Assembly (NCBI GenBank): GCA_964450565.1
Contig: CAYVCP010000009.1
Span: 1 to 16,540 of the forward strand
Direction of reading: 5' to 3'
Length of the DNA stretch: 16,540 nt
Source of the DNA: CAYVCP01 sp964450565
GTDB taxonomy: Bacteria > Patescibacteriota > Minisyncoccia > Minisyncoccales > CG1-02-41-26
This document shows, piece after piece, positions 5,214 through 12,344 of the stretch; position 1 is the stretch's first letter, and every line of letters starts with the position of its first letter. The notes beneath the pieces were generated by a model that worked only from the letters and a program-made list of their open reading frames with translations, did no database searches and had not been told where the DNA came from. The position numbers were made by a program, and so were the translations under genes.

Positions 5214-8009
5214 TTATTTTTTTATAGCAAGAAAAAGATTATCATCTTCTATCTTTACTTCTTTTTGGGATAAAAAATTTTCTCCTTTGGATTTCTTAAT
5301 ATCTAATGATCTAGTTATAGAAAGAATCTCTTTTCTATTATCTTTAAAAATATTAGAAAAGCTATCTCCAGCATAAAACACAATCGCTTCGTCTTTAGGG
5401 GTTAATCCAGCCTTTTTTCTCAAATCTTGTATGTGCCTTATAATCTCCCTTAAAAGACCCTCCTTTTTTAATTCTTCTGTCAAAACAGTATCTAAATCTA
5501 TTACTTCCTTTAGATTCTTTACAAAAGAAACTTTCTTTACATTAACCTCTTCTTTTATCAAGTCTTTTAAATCACTAGGAAAATCCTTATTAATTTTTAA
5601 TTCTTGTAATGGTTGTCTCACCTTAAATCCTTTTTCTGTTCTTAAAGAAAGTCCTAAATTAACTATTTCCCTAACTTCCTTCATTTCATTTTCTAGGCTG
5701 TCATCTATTTTATCTTTATCATAGACAGGAAAATCGCATAGATGAACTGATTCTGGCATATCATCTTGTTTTATAGATCCATAAAGCTCTTCTGCTAAGA
5801 ATGGCAAAAAAGGAGCAATTAATTTACTTAGTTCTAATAAAACAAAATAAAGTGTTCCTTCTGCCTGATCCATTCTCTTTCTTGATCTCCTTATGTACCA
5901 AAGAGACAAATCATTAATGAAAAAATTCTCAATTGACACAGTAGCTCTCATAGCATCAAAATTATCCATTGCATTTGTCACATTTTTAATTAAATTATGT
6001 AATTTAGACACAATCCATTTATCCAAAAGATTGGTAGATTTTTCCCTTTTTCCAGTAACATAAGTTTTAAAAAAAGTATAAGAATTCCAAAGAGTTAAAA
6101 GCTTTCTTTCAGTTTCTTTGCCTACGTTAAAACCAAACCGCATATTATAATTTGGATTTTGTTTTAGATACATCCATCGCATTACATCAGCACCAATTTG
6201 TTCTACGCCATCATCAAACCAAATAGCATTACCTGTTGATTTGTGCATCTCATTACCTTTTTCATCTACGACAGTAGCAAAACCGAGTACTGCCTCAAAA
6301 GGATTAGTATCTTCTAAAACTTGACTCATGACAAGTAGAACATAAAACCAATTTTTAAATTGACCAGGAAAAGATTCCGAAATAAATTTAATAGGAAACC
6401 ATTTTCTCCAATAATTTTTATCAGCAAAATATTTTAAAGTAGAAAAAGGAACAATTCCAGCATCAAGCCAAGGAGTACCTACGTCTGGTATACGAGAAAC
6501 TAAAGATCCACAATTAGAACATTTGATTTGAATTTGATCAATTTGTGGCTTATGAGGAGACTTGCCCTCAAACTGTTGCCAACCGCTCACAGCTCTTTCT
6601 TTTAACTCTTCCTTTGAGCCAATAACCTCAACATTACCACACTGACATTCAAAAAATGGCAAAGCTAGTCCCCAATATCTTTTCTTTGAGATAAGCCAAT
6701 CTTGCATATTATGCAACCAGTCAAGCTCTCTTTCAAGGCCAAAAGAAGGAATCCATTTGATCTTTTTTACTGATTCCATTAAAGGTTGCCTTAATTTTTC
6801 CATTGCAATATACCATTCGTCAACTACTCTAAAAATAAGTTCTGATTTACATCTCCAACAAGTAGGATACCTATGTTGATAATCTTCTGTTTTAAATAAA
6901 TTATCTTTCAAAGCACTAAAAACCCAATCTCTTACCTCTTCTGTGTTCACTATTTTACCCGATAATTCAGAAAAACCATCTCTATATTTACTTTCTTCAT
7001 TCGATAAATCAATAAAAGGAATATTTAATTCTTTAGACAATTTAAAATCTTCAGCACCACAACCAGGAGCCATATGAACTACTCCGGTTCCTTCCTCTTC
7101 GGTAACGTCTTTCCATAAAATAACAGCATGCTGATAAGATCCTAGGGCTTTTTTAACGCCCTCCATTTCATCAAAAATACCTAAATATTCTCTTCCCTCA
7201 AGCTCCTTGCCTTTAAAAATCTCTTTGATTTCTCCTCCCACCAAATCAGCCTTTTCTTTTAAAAGAATATAGGTTTTTCCTTCTTTCTTTACTTTTGCAT
7301 ATTCTAAATCAGGATGAACAGCTAAAGATACGTTACCAGGCAATGTCCATGGAGTTGTTGTCCAAACTAAGAAATAAGTATTTTTTTCTTTTTTCAAAGG
7401 TAGGGTAAAAAATACAGCCTTATGGACTAATTCCTTATATTCTTCAGTTAGTATTTCGTGCTGTGATATTGATGTCCCACACCTAGGACACCAAGGAACA
7501 GAATCCTTTCCCTTATATAAAAGTCCTTTTTCCTTACATTTCTTTAAAAAATGCCAGATAGCATAATTGTTCTCATCAGACATGGTAAAATAAGCATTTT
7601 CCCAATCAGACCATTGTCCTAACCGAATTGATTGATCGGTCTGTATTTTAGAATATTTCAGAACCCTTTCTTTACACTTTTGAATAAATTTTTCAACGCC
7701 ATATTTCTCAATATCTTTTTTACTTTTAAAACCTAGTTCTTTTTCAACCTCAACCTCAACCCATAGCCCCTGGCAATCAAAACCATTCTGAAATCTTAGA
7801 TCAAAACCTTGCAATGCATGGTATCTCTGAAAAACATCTTTATAAGTTCTCCCCCAAGCATGATGCACTCCCATGGGATTATTGGCTGTGATAGGACCAT
7901 CAAGAAAAGACCAGGGTTCCTTGCCCTTATTCTTTTTTCTCAGTTTATTAAAAATATCTTTCTCTTTCCAAAACTCTAATATTTTTTTCTCATTTTTGAC
8001 AAATTCCAT
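5214..8009 (-). CDS. ileS: Isoleucyl-tRNA synthetase
   Basis: 931 residues. IleRS attaches isoleucine to tRNA-Ile and edits mischarged valine. The class I catalytic domain begins with SFLDGPITANNPMGVHHAWG (34-53), where the HIGH signature is strongly altered, followed by KDVFQRY. The CP1 editing domain has the threonine-rich WTTTPWTLPGN (about 216-226) and GTGVVHMAPGCGAEDF. Zinc-type CPRC (about 173) and CWRC pairs are present. The KMSKS loop reads EMHKS (587-591), followed by TGNAIWFDDGVEQIGADVMR. The anticodon-binding domain shows LSLWYIRRSRKRM and LRTEKGFKVRQPL, the latter typical of IleRS rather than ValRS or LeuRS. The gene begins 3 nt after argS and is followed after one base by the charged ORF. 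No Shine-Dalgarno sequence is visible. Confidence 0.93.
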   Translation of the reverse strand: MEFVKNEKKILEFWKEKDIFNKLRKKNKGKEPWSFLDGPITANNPMGVHHAWGRTYKDVFQRYHALQGFDLRFQNGFDCQGLWVEVEVEKELGFKSKKDIEKYGVEKFIQKCKERVLKYSKIQTDQSIRLGQWSDWENAYFTMSDENNYAIWHFLKKCKEKGLLYKGKDSVPWCPRCGTSISQHEILTEEYKELVHKAVFFTLPLKKEKNTYFLVWTTTPWTLPGNVSLAVHPDLEYAKVKKEGKTYILLKEKADLVGGEIKEIFKGKELEGREYLGIFDEMEGVKKALGSYQHAVILWKDVTEEEGTGVVHMAPGCGAEDFKLSKELNIPFIDLSNEESKYRDGFSELSGKIVNTEEVRDWVFSALKDNLFKTEDYQHRYPTCWRCKSELIFRVVDEWYIAMEKLRQPLMESVKKIKWIPSFGLERELDWLHNMQDWLISKKRYWGLALPFFECQCGNVEVIGSKEELKERAVSGWQQFEGKSPHKPQIDQIQIKCSNCGSLVSRIPDVGTPWLDAGIVPFSTLKYFADKNYWRKWFPIKFISESFPGQFKNWFYVLLVMSQVLEDTNPFEAVLGFATVVDEKGNEMHKSTGNAIWFDDGVEQIGADVMRWMYLKQNPNYNMRFGFNVGKETERKLLTLWNSYTFFKTYVTGKREKSTNLLDKWIVSKLHNLIKNVTNAMDNFDAMRATVSIENFFINDLSLWYIRRSRKRMDQAEGTLYFVLLELSKLIAPFLPFLAEELYGSIKQDDMPESVHLCDFPVYDKDKIDDSLENEMKEVREIVNLGLSLRTEKGFKVRQPLQELKINKDFPSDLKDLIKEEVNVKKVSFVKNLKEVIDLDTVLTEELKKEGLLREIIRHIQDLRKKAGLTPKDEAIVFYAGDSFSNIFKDNRKEILSITRSLDIKKSKGENFLSQKEVKIEDDNLFLAIKK

Positions 8010-8012
8010 AAG

Positions 8013-9500
8013 TTACATTTTTTCTGGTTGTGATATCCCCATTATATCTAAAACATTTTTTAAAACAACTTGCGTAGCTTCACAAAGCGACAACCTAGCT
8101 GAAGTTAATTCTTTTTCTTCTGATAATACCTTACATTCTGTATAAAACTTATGGAAAGAACTAGCTATATCCAAAGCATATTTTGGTAATCTATGAACCT
8201 GATAATCTTTAGCTATATTTTCTAAAATTACAGGCAATTTCAAGAGCTCTTTAATTAAAGATAGCTCGGTTCTGTGCTGAATTAAATCAAAATTATTTGT
8301 CTTTGGCTTTTGTTCTGCTTGTCTTAAAATACTTGATATTCTAGCTAAAGCATACTGAACATAAAAAACAGGATTATTTTGAGTTTTCTCTTTAGCTAAA
8401 TCAAGATCAAAGCTTAAATGAGAATTACTTGATCTCTGTAAAAAGAAAAATCTCATAGCATCAGTTCCCACTTCATCAATCAATGTTTTAAATTCAACTA
8501 TATTACCTTCTCTTTTAGACATTTTCACTTTCTCTCCTTTTTTAACTAAAGTAACAAATTGTAATAATACGATTTCTAACTTACCCTTATGACCCAACGC
8601 CTCAACTCCATTCATTAAACCCTTAACATCTCCATAGTGGTCTGCTCCCCAAATATTAATTACTTTGTCAAATGTTTTAAATTTATAATTATGAAGACCT
8701 AAATCTCCTGCCAAATAAGTATTTGTACCGTCTGATTTAATAATAACTCTATCTCTTTCGTCTCCAAATTGAGAAGACCTAAACCAAGTTGCTCCATCTT
8801 TTTCATAAATAAAGTCTTTTAACTTTTTTAAAGCTTCTTTGGTTTCAGTTTGCAAAAAAGATTCAAAATACCACTTATCATATTTTATACCTGCTTTTTC
8901 TAAAATGGGCTTAATATATTGTTCAATAATAAGATGAGAAGCCTGCTGACCAACATCATACACATCTTTTCCCTTTACCTGAATTTCATCAATGCATTTT
9001 CCCTTATAAACAGCCAAAGAATCCTTTAGAACAGAATGCCCCAGAGACTCTATTTGCTTGCCACAATCATTAACATAATAAGCTTTTTCTACTTTAAAAC
9101 CTACCTTTTTCAAAACGTTACTTAAAACATCACCATAAGGTCCTCCCCTAGCATTACCTAATGTTAAAGGACCCGTAGGGTTTGCTGAAACAAACTCAAC
9201 TTGTATTTTTTTTCCTTTTCCCAAAACAGAAGAACCGAACTTATCTTTTTGCTTAATAATCTTTTTTAACTCTTCTTGAAAATAACTTTTAGCAATATAG
9301 AAATTAATAAAGCCATTTTTTGCTTCTATCTTGTTAAATAAAGGATTATTTCCTATTTTTGATATAATATCTTCAGGGCTTACTTTCATTTTCATAGCCA
9401 GATTAGTAGAGTAATCTCCATTTTTTTCATCTACAGGTCTTTCTATATCTGCTTCTTGTCTTGTAGCCTTTTTGATAATTTCTTTTATTATCTCTTCCAT
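8013..9500 (-). CDS. argS: Arginyl-tRNA synthetase
   Basis: 495 residues, shorter than the usual 550 or more, mainly because the N-terminal Add-1 domain (about 1-90) is compact. It joins arginine to tRNA-Arg. The class I core starts with VEFVSANPTGPLTLGNARGG (101-120); the HIGH tetrad is TLGN, lacking both histidines. YYVNDCGKQIESLG, GDLGLHNYKF and NIWGADHYGDVKGL follow. The KMSK loop is intact (KMSKREGN, from residue 326), followed by DAMRFFFLQRSSNSHLSFDL. The C-terminal DALR domain holds VQYALARISSILRQAE. It is the first gene of the minus-strand run argS-ileS-unknown-recO and is divergent from smpB with only 38 nt between start codons. AAAGGAT just before the ATG is at best a weak ribosome-binding site. 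Confidence 0.94.
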   Translation of the reverse strand: MEEIIKEIIKKATRQEADIERPVDEKNGDYSTNLAMKMKVSPEDIISKIGNNPLFNKIEAKNGFINFYIAKSYFQEELKKIIKQKDKFGSSVLGKGKKIQVEFVSANPTGPLTLGNARGGPYGDVLSNVLKKVGFKVEKAYYVNDCGKQIESLGHSVLKDSLAVYKGKCIDEIQVKGKDVYDVGQQASHLIIEQYIKPILEKAGIKYDKWYFESFLQTETKEALKKLKDFIYEKDGATWFRSSQFGDERDRVIIKSDGTNTYLAGDLGLHNYKFKTFDKVINIWGADHYGDVKGLMNGVEALGHKGKLEIVLLQFVTLVKKGEKVKMSKREGNIVEFKTLIDEVGTDAMRFFFLQRSSNSHLSFDLDLAKEKTQNNPVFYVQYALARISSILRQAEQKPKTNNFDLIQHRTELSLIKELLKLPVILENIAKDYQVHRLPKYALDIASSFHKFYTECKVLSEEKELTSARLSLCEATQVVLKNVLDIMGISQPEKM

Positions 9501-9523
9501 ATCCTTTAATTTAGCTTATTTTC

Positions 9524-9532
9524 TGCTAAAAT
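9524..9532 (+). promoter_or_regulatory. Extended -10 promoter for smpB-ssrA-infC-rpmI-rplT
   Basis: TGCTAAAAT is an extended -10 element (TGn plus TAAAAT at 9527-9532), with a weak TTTAAT (9505-9510) in the -35 place. The predicted transcription start falls on or within a few bases of the ATG at 9539, so the smpB message would be leaderless, in keeping with the lack of a Shine-Dalgarno sequence. Confidence 0.55.
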
Positions 9533-9538
9533 AAAAGT

Positions 9539-9988
9539 ATGAGGATATTAGCAGAAAACAAAAAGGCCCTGTTTAAGTATAGTATTTTAGAGAAATACAA
9601 AGCAGGCATAGTATTAAAGGGACAAGAAGTTAAATCAATTAAACTGGGTAGAATTAATATTTCAGGTTCTTATATTATTCTAAAAGCTCAAGCACCCTTT
9701 CTAATCGGATCAAATGTCCCCCCTTATCAGCCAAAGAACTTAAGAGAAGATTATAATCCAGAAAGATCAAGAAAACTATTGTTAAGAGGGTCTGAAATTA
9801 AAGAATTAATAGGAAAAACACATCAAAAAGGCTTGACTTTAGTGCCTCTGAAAGTGTATACTGACCAGAGTAAGATCAAAATAGAGTTCGGATTATGCAG
9901 AGGAAAGAAAACAAGAGATAAGCGTGAGCAGATAAAACAAAGGGAACAAAAAAAGGAAATTGAAAGAACTCTAAAAATACGGGGATGA
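9539..9988 (+). CDS. smpB: SsrA-binding protein SmpB
   Basis: 149 residues, normal for SmpB, the protein that binds the tRNA-like domain of tmRNA and carries it into the empty A site of stalled ribosomes. The start MRILAENKKALFKYSILEKY is the classic SmpB opening, followed by AGIVLKGQEVKSIKLGRINI and SGSYI; the central barrel includes PYQPKNLREDYNPERSRKLL and KGLTLVPLKVY. The C-terminal tail from about residue 120 is basic (GLCRGKKTRDKREQ), as expected for the part that inserts into the mRNA channel. The last two sense codons and the TGA (9980-9988) overlap the 5' end of the tmRNA gene. No Shine-Dalgarno sequence is seen; leaderless expression is inferred. Confidence 0.96.
   Translation: MRILAENKKALFKYSILEKYKAGIVLKGQEVKSIKLGRINISGSYIILKAQAPFLIGSNVPPYQPKNLREDYNPERSRKLLLRGSEIKELIGKTHQKGLTLVPLKVYTDQSKIKIEFGLCRGKKTRDKREQIKQREQKKEIERTLKIRG
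9545..9553 (-). promoter_or_regulatory. Possible extended -10 for argS operon
   Basis: On the minus strand TGCTAATAT (9553-9545) mirrors the smpB -10 as the other arm of the inverted repeat. No good -35 is seen. A start near 9538 would give an argS leader of about 38 nt. Because the arm is also coding sequence of smpB, the resemblance could be incidental. Confidence 0.35.
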
Positions 9989-10330
9989 CTGCTTTGACAG
10001 GAACATACCCTTAAAGTAATGCAAGTTGAGATTCTAAGGTCTCATTAAAAACTTAGAAAAAAATAATTGCAAACAAATTTGCAACACCTGCTCTAGCTGT
10101 AGCTTAGAGCCATCCTAACCATTAACTCCTGATAGATGGATCTAGGGTGTCATAAAATCAGGATAGATAGTTTTGTTTCTCTACAAAACTATCAAAAACA
10201 TTAAGAGATACGGTTTTAAAGAATCTTGCTCAAATCTTCTTCTTTAAAACCTAAACTAGATTTGAGATAAACTTGTAGGGTTGCTTTTTGGCAATTTCTG
10301 GACGTGGGTTCAATCTCACCATCTCCACCA
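9981..10330 (+). ncRNA. ssrA: Transfer-messenger RNA (tmRNA)
   Basis: 350 nt, typical tmRNA length. GGGGATG (9981-9987) pairs with CATCTCC (10320-10326) as a 7-bp acceptor stem with one G-U; discriminator A10327 and an encoded CCA (10328-10330) follow. GACTGCTTTGACAGGAAC is the conserved 5' tRNA-like part, and GGACGTGGGTTCAAT near the 3' end is the T arm. The T stem GTGGG/CTCAC encloses only six loop bases (TTCAAT). Helix 5 is GCTCTA/TAGAGC (10090-10095 with 10105-10110) around the tag stop codon. Later structures: CCTGAT/ATCAGG; an 11-bp hairpin (10166-10176 with 10183-10193); and a clear pseudoknot with stem 10212-10221/10242-10251, whose loop CTCAAATC (10229-10236) pairs with GATTTGAG (10259-10266). 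It rescues ribosomes together with SmpB, encoded immediately upstream. Confidence 0.97.
10069..10107 (+). other. tmRNA tag reading frame (ANKFATPALAVA)
   Basis: From resume codon GCA (10069-10071) the frame reads ANKFATPALAVA and stops at TAG (10105-10107) inside helix 5. The A-N start is usual for tags. The end ALAVA differs from the common LAA, although it remains a small nonpolar degron-like tail that ClpXP-type proteases could recognise. Confidence 0.85.
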
Positions 10331-10331
10331 A

Positions 10332-10832
10332 ATGAAACAAAGAATTATTTCAAACAATAGAATAAGGGCTCAAAAAGTAAGATTGATTGATGAAAATGGA
10401 AAACAATTAGGTGTTGTTGACCTTAGAGATGCTTTAAGAAAATCAAGAGAAGCTAACCAAGACTTAATACAGGTTACGGATAAGTTAGAAATACCAGTTT
10501 GTAAAATAATGGATTATGGCAAATATGCTTATCAGCAAGGCAAAAAAGAAAAAAAACAAAAAACAAACGACCTTAAAAGTATAAGATTAAGTTTCAGAAT
10601 ATCAGAACACGATATGCAGACCAGAGCTAATGCTGCAATAAAGTTTTTAAAATCAGGTGACAAGGTAAAAATAGAAATGAGATTAAGGGGTAGAGAAAAA
10701 GCTTTAACAAATTTTGCTAAAGATAAAATGGAAAAATTTACCAAACTCTTAAATGAACAATTTCCTATAAAAATAGAAAGGGAGTTAAAAAGAGATCCGA
10801 GAGGATTTACAATGTTAATCGCAAAATCATGA
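10332..10832 (+). CDS. infC: Translation initiation factor IF-3
   Basis: 166 residues. IF-3 binds the 30S subunit, prevents premature 50S joining and checks start-codon pairing. The N domain opens ISNNRIRAQKVRLIDENGKQ with LGVVDLRDALRKS and PVCKIMDYGKYAYQQ; a lysine-rich linker follows (GKKEKKQKTND), then the C domain with LSFRISEHDMQTRANAAIKF, LKSGDKVKIEMRLRGREKAL and RDPRGFTMLI. I place the start at ATG 10332; the frame stays open upstream, but that part is tmRNA sequence. This is an ordinary AUG, not the AUU/AUC often used for infC autocontrol. The start is one base after the tmRNA CCA, with no Shine-Dalgarno sequence. The stop TGA overlaps the rpmI start (ATGA), implying coupled translation. 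Confidence 0.95.
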   Translation: MKQRIISNNRIRAQKVRLIDENGKQLGVVDLRDALRKSREANQDLIQVTDKLEIPVCKIMDYGKYAYQQGKKEKKQKTNDLKSIRLSFRISEHDMQTRANAAIKFLKSGDKVKIEMRLRGREKALTNFAKDKMEKFTKLLNEQFPIKIERELKRDPRGFTMLIAKS

Positions 10833-11014
10833 AAACAAGAAAAGCTTTTACAAAAAGATTTAAAATTACAAAAAATGGAAAAGTATTAAGACGTTCCACT
10901 GGCCAAGACCATTATAGGAGTAAAAAAACAGGTCAACAAATTCGTGAAAAACGAAGATGGGTTGCATTGGCAAAACCAATAGCTAAAAAAGTAACAAAAC
11001 AACTCAAGAAATAA
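10829..11014 (+). CDS. rpmI: Ribosomal protein bL35
   Basis: 61 residues, very basic, as usual for L35 of the 50S subunit. It opens with KTRKAFTKRFKITKNGKVLR and continues RSTGQDHYRSKKTGQQIREK, matching the family pattern (KT...KR.K.T..GK..R). The start ATG at 10829 overlaps the infC stop by 4 nt, and the next gene, rplT, begins after one base. The infC-rpmI-rplT order is the widely conserved one in which L20 usually controls expression; no L20-binding leader is seen here because tmRNA directly precedes infC. Confidence 0.95.
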   Translation: MKTRKAFTKRFKITKNGKVLRRSTGQDHYRSKKTGQQIREKRRWVALAKPIAKKVTKQLKK

Positions 11015-11015
11015 T

Positions 11016-11360
11016 ATGTCAAGAATAAAAAGAGGTACACAAGCTAGTAAAAGAAGGAAGAATGTTTTAAAACATACAAAGGGTTTTAGGTGGGGAAGAA
11101 AATCAAAATATAAATTAGCCAAACAAGCGTTACAAAAAGCTTGGACTTACGCATATAGAGACAGAAAGGTAAAGAAGAGAGAGTTTAGGGGTCTTTGGCA
11201 AATTCAAATCGGAGCAGCTTGTAAAATGCATAATATTTCTTACAATAAATTCATTGCTGGATTAAAGAAAAACAAAATTGAGCTTGATAGAAAAATACTA
11301 GCTCAAATAGCCCAAGAAGATCCTAAACAGTTTGAAGCAATACTAAAATCAGTCTCTTGA
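11016..11360 (+). CDS. rplT: Ribosomal protein bL20
   Basis: 114 residues, the normal L20 length. It binds 23S rRNA early in 50S assembly and in many bacteria represses its own operon. The N-terminal basic extension MSRIKRGTQASKRRKNVLKH leads to TKGFRWGRKSKYKLAKQALQ, KAWTYAYRDRKVKKREFRGL and WQIQIGAACKMHNISYNKFI, all standard. It starts one base after the rpmI stop and its last 12 nt overlap the convergent CapA-like gene. A terminator follows about 30 nt later. Confidence 0.96.
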   Translation: MSRIKRGTQASKRRKNVLKHTKGFRWGRKSKYKLAKQALQKAWTYAYRDRKVKKREFRGLWQIQIGAACKMHNISYNKFIAGLKKNKIELDRKILAQIAQEDPKQFEAILKSVS

Positions 11361-12344
11361 TGGTTGATAAAACTCATTAATGACAAGATGTTCAAGGATA
11401 ATATCTTTGAGCTTTTTGTTTTGAACAACTATTTTTAAAAATCCCGCTGTCATGGTTTCTTTAGAAAAATACTGATCAAATACAAAATTACCCAAACTAT
11501 AAGCTATCCAACCATTTTTATATCTTTCAAGACCTTGCATCACGTGCGGATGATGCCCTATAACTAAATCAGCCCCAGAATCAATTGCTAAAAAAGAAAA
11601 TTCTCTCTGAAAAGAAGTGGGCAAGGCAACATATTCTTCTCCAGCATGTAAGGAAACAATTAAAACATCTACTTTTTCTTTAGCTTCTGTGATATTTTCT
11701 CTTAAAGAAGAAAAAGATTCTTTTGATATGTGAGCCATACCTGTTTTATCTACCCCAGCTCTCCATGTAACAGGCCCTAAGTTAGTATAAGCTAAAAATC
11801 CTATTTTAGTTCCTTTAATATTAATAGTTTTCAGAGAAAATGCCTCTTTGGCATTAAAACCAGCCCCAACATAATCAATGCTATTTTCTTCTAAGATATT
11901 CATAGTATCTTCTAGGGCTATACTTTGATAATCAAACATATGATTGTTAGCCAAAGAAACAATATCAAAACCAGCATATTTTAACCCTGCAACAGAATCT
12001 ATGTCTGCTCTAAAAGAATAAATACTTCCTACTCTTTCTCCTTTATCTGAAATAACACTCTCAAGGTTTCCAAATAGAATGTCTGAGTTATCTAACTCTT
12101 TTTTTATATTCAAAAAAGGAAAGATGAAATCTCCCCCATTATATCTTCTCACCATATATTCAACTCCCCTATCAAGCATAATGTCTCCGACAGCAAATAA
12201 TTTTATTTCTTCAGCTTCTAAGGGAGAAACTATATAAGCTTTTTCATTAACAATAATTTCTTGTGACCAATTAGACCAAAAGATAGCAAAAATTGTAATC
12301 AAAGACAAAGTAAATAAAACAATTTTACTTTTCAAAAAAGCCAT
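11349..12344 (-). CDS. CapA/PgsA-family protein, membrane-anchored
   Basis: 331 residues from the ATG at 12344; a GTG five codons upstream (12359) is an alternative start. An N-terminal hydrophobic segment (KIVLFTLSLITIFAIFW) anchors it, so the domain is extracytoplasmic. The metallophosphatase-like CapA fold is shown by GDIMLDR (53-59), FGNLES, LANNHMFDY, the TKIGFLAYTN strand, SLHAGEEY, VIGHHPHV and AYSLGNFVFDQ. Family members take part in poly-gamma-glutamate or capsule production, but many CapA-like proteins have no known substrate and no pgsB/pgsC homologues are seen here, so the role is best stated as envelope-related. The 3' end overlaps rplT by 12 nt and contains that operon's terminator on the other strand. 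The start overlaps the preceding 32-codon ORF. Confidence 0.88.
   Translation of the reverse strand: MAFLKSKIVLFTLSLITIFAIFWSNWSQEIIVNEKAYIVSPLEAEEIKLFAVGDIMLDRGVEYMVRRYNGGDFIFPFLNIKKELDNSDILFGNLESVISDKGERVGSIYSFRADIDSVAGLKYAGFDIVSLANNHMFDYQSIALEDTMNILEENSIDYVGAGFNAKEAFSLKTINIKGTKIGFLAYTNLGPVTWRAGVDKTGMAHISKESFSSLRENITEAKEKVDVLIVSLHAGEEYVALPTSFQREFSFLAIDSGADLVIGHHPHVMQGLERYKNGWIAYSLGNFVFDQYFSKETMTAGFLKIVVQNKKLKDIILEHLVINEFYQPSRD
11391..11422 (+). terminator. Intrinsic terminator of the smpB-to-rplT operon, inside the capA-like gene
   Basis: TTCAAGGAT (11391-11399) pairs with ATCTTTGAG (11403-11411), with G-U wobbles, over a 3-nt AAT loop, and is followed directly by CTTTTTGTTTT. It lies 30 nt after the rplT stop and is also antisense coding sequence of the capA-like gene. 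Confidence 0.6.

Larger units (their letters stand above)
9519..9558. repeat. Inverted repeat bracketing the smpB start codon
   Basis: TTTTCTGCTAA (9519-9529) and TTAGCAGAAAA (9548-9558) are perfect 11-bp complements; two further pairs form inside after one mismatch (AT 9531-9532 with AT 9545-9546). The ATG of smpB (9539-9541) lies in the 12-nt centre. The right arm is also coding sequence for the conserved SmpB residues ILAEN. Confidence 0.85.

Noticed and set aside
9960..9980. Separate ssrA promoter at the end of smpB (TTGAAA at 9960-9965)
   Set aside because: No -10 element lies at proper spacing: 17 nt downstream is GGATGA inside the tmRNA acceptor stem. Weak AT-rich hexamers nearby are expected by chance.
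9980..9988. UGA recoded as glycine (Gracilibacteria/SR1 code)
   Set aside because: Several genes end in TGA at the expected family length (glyS, recO, infC), and no conserved domain contains an in-frame TGA.
10281..10331. Longer IF-3 start at 10281
   Set aside because: The extra 17 codons are the 3' tRNA-like end of tmRNA, and the IF-3 family sequence begins just after ATG 10332.
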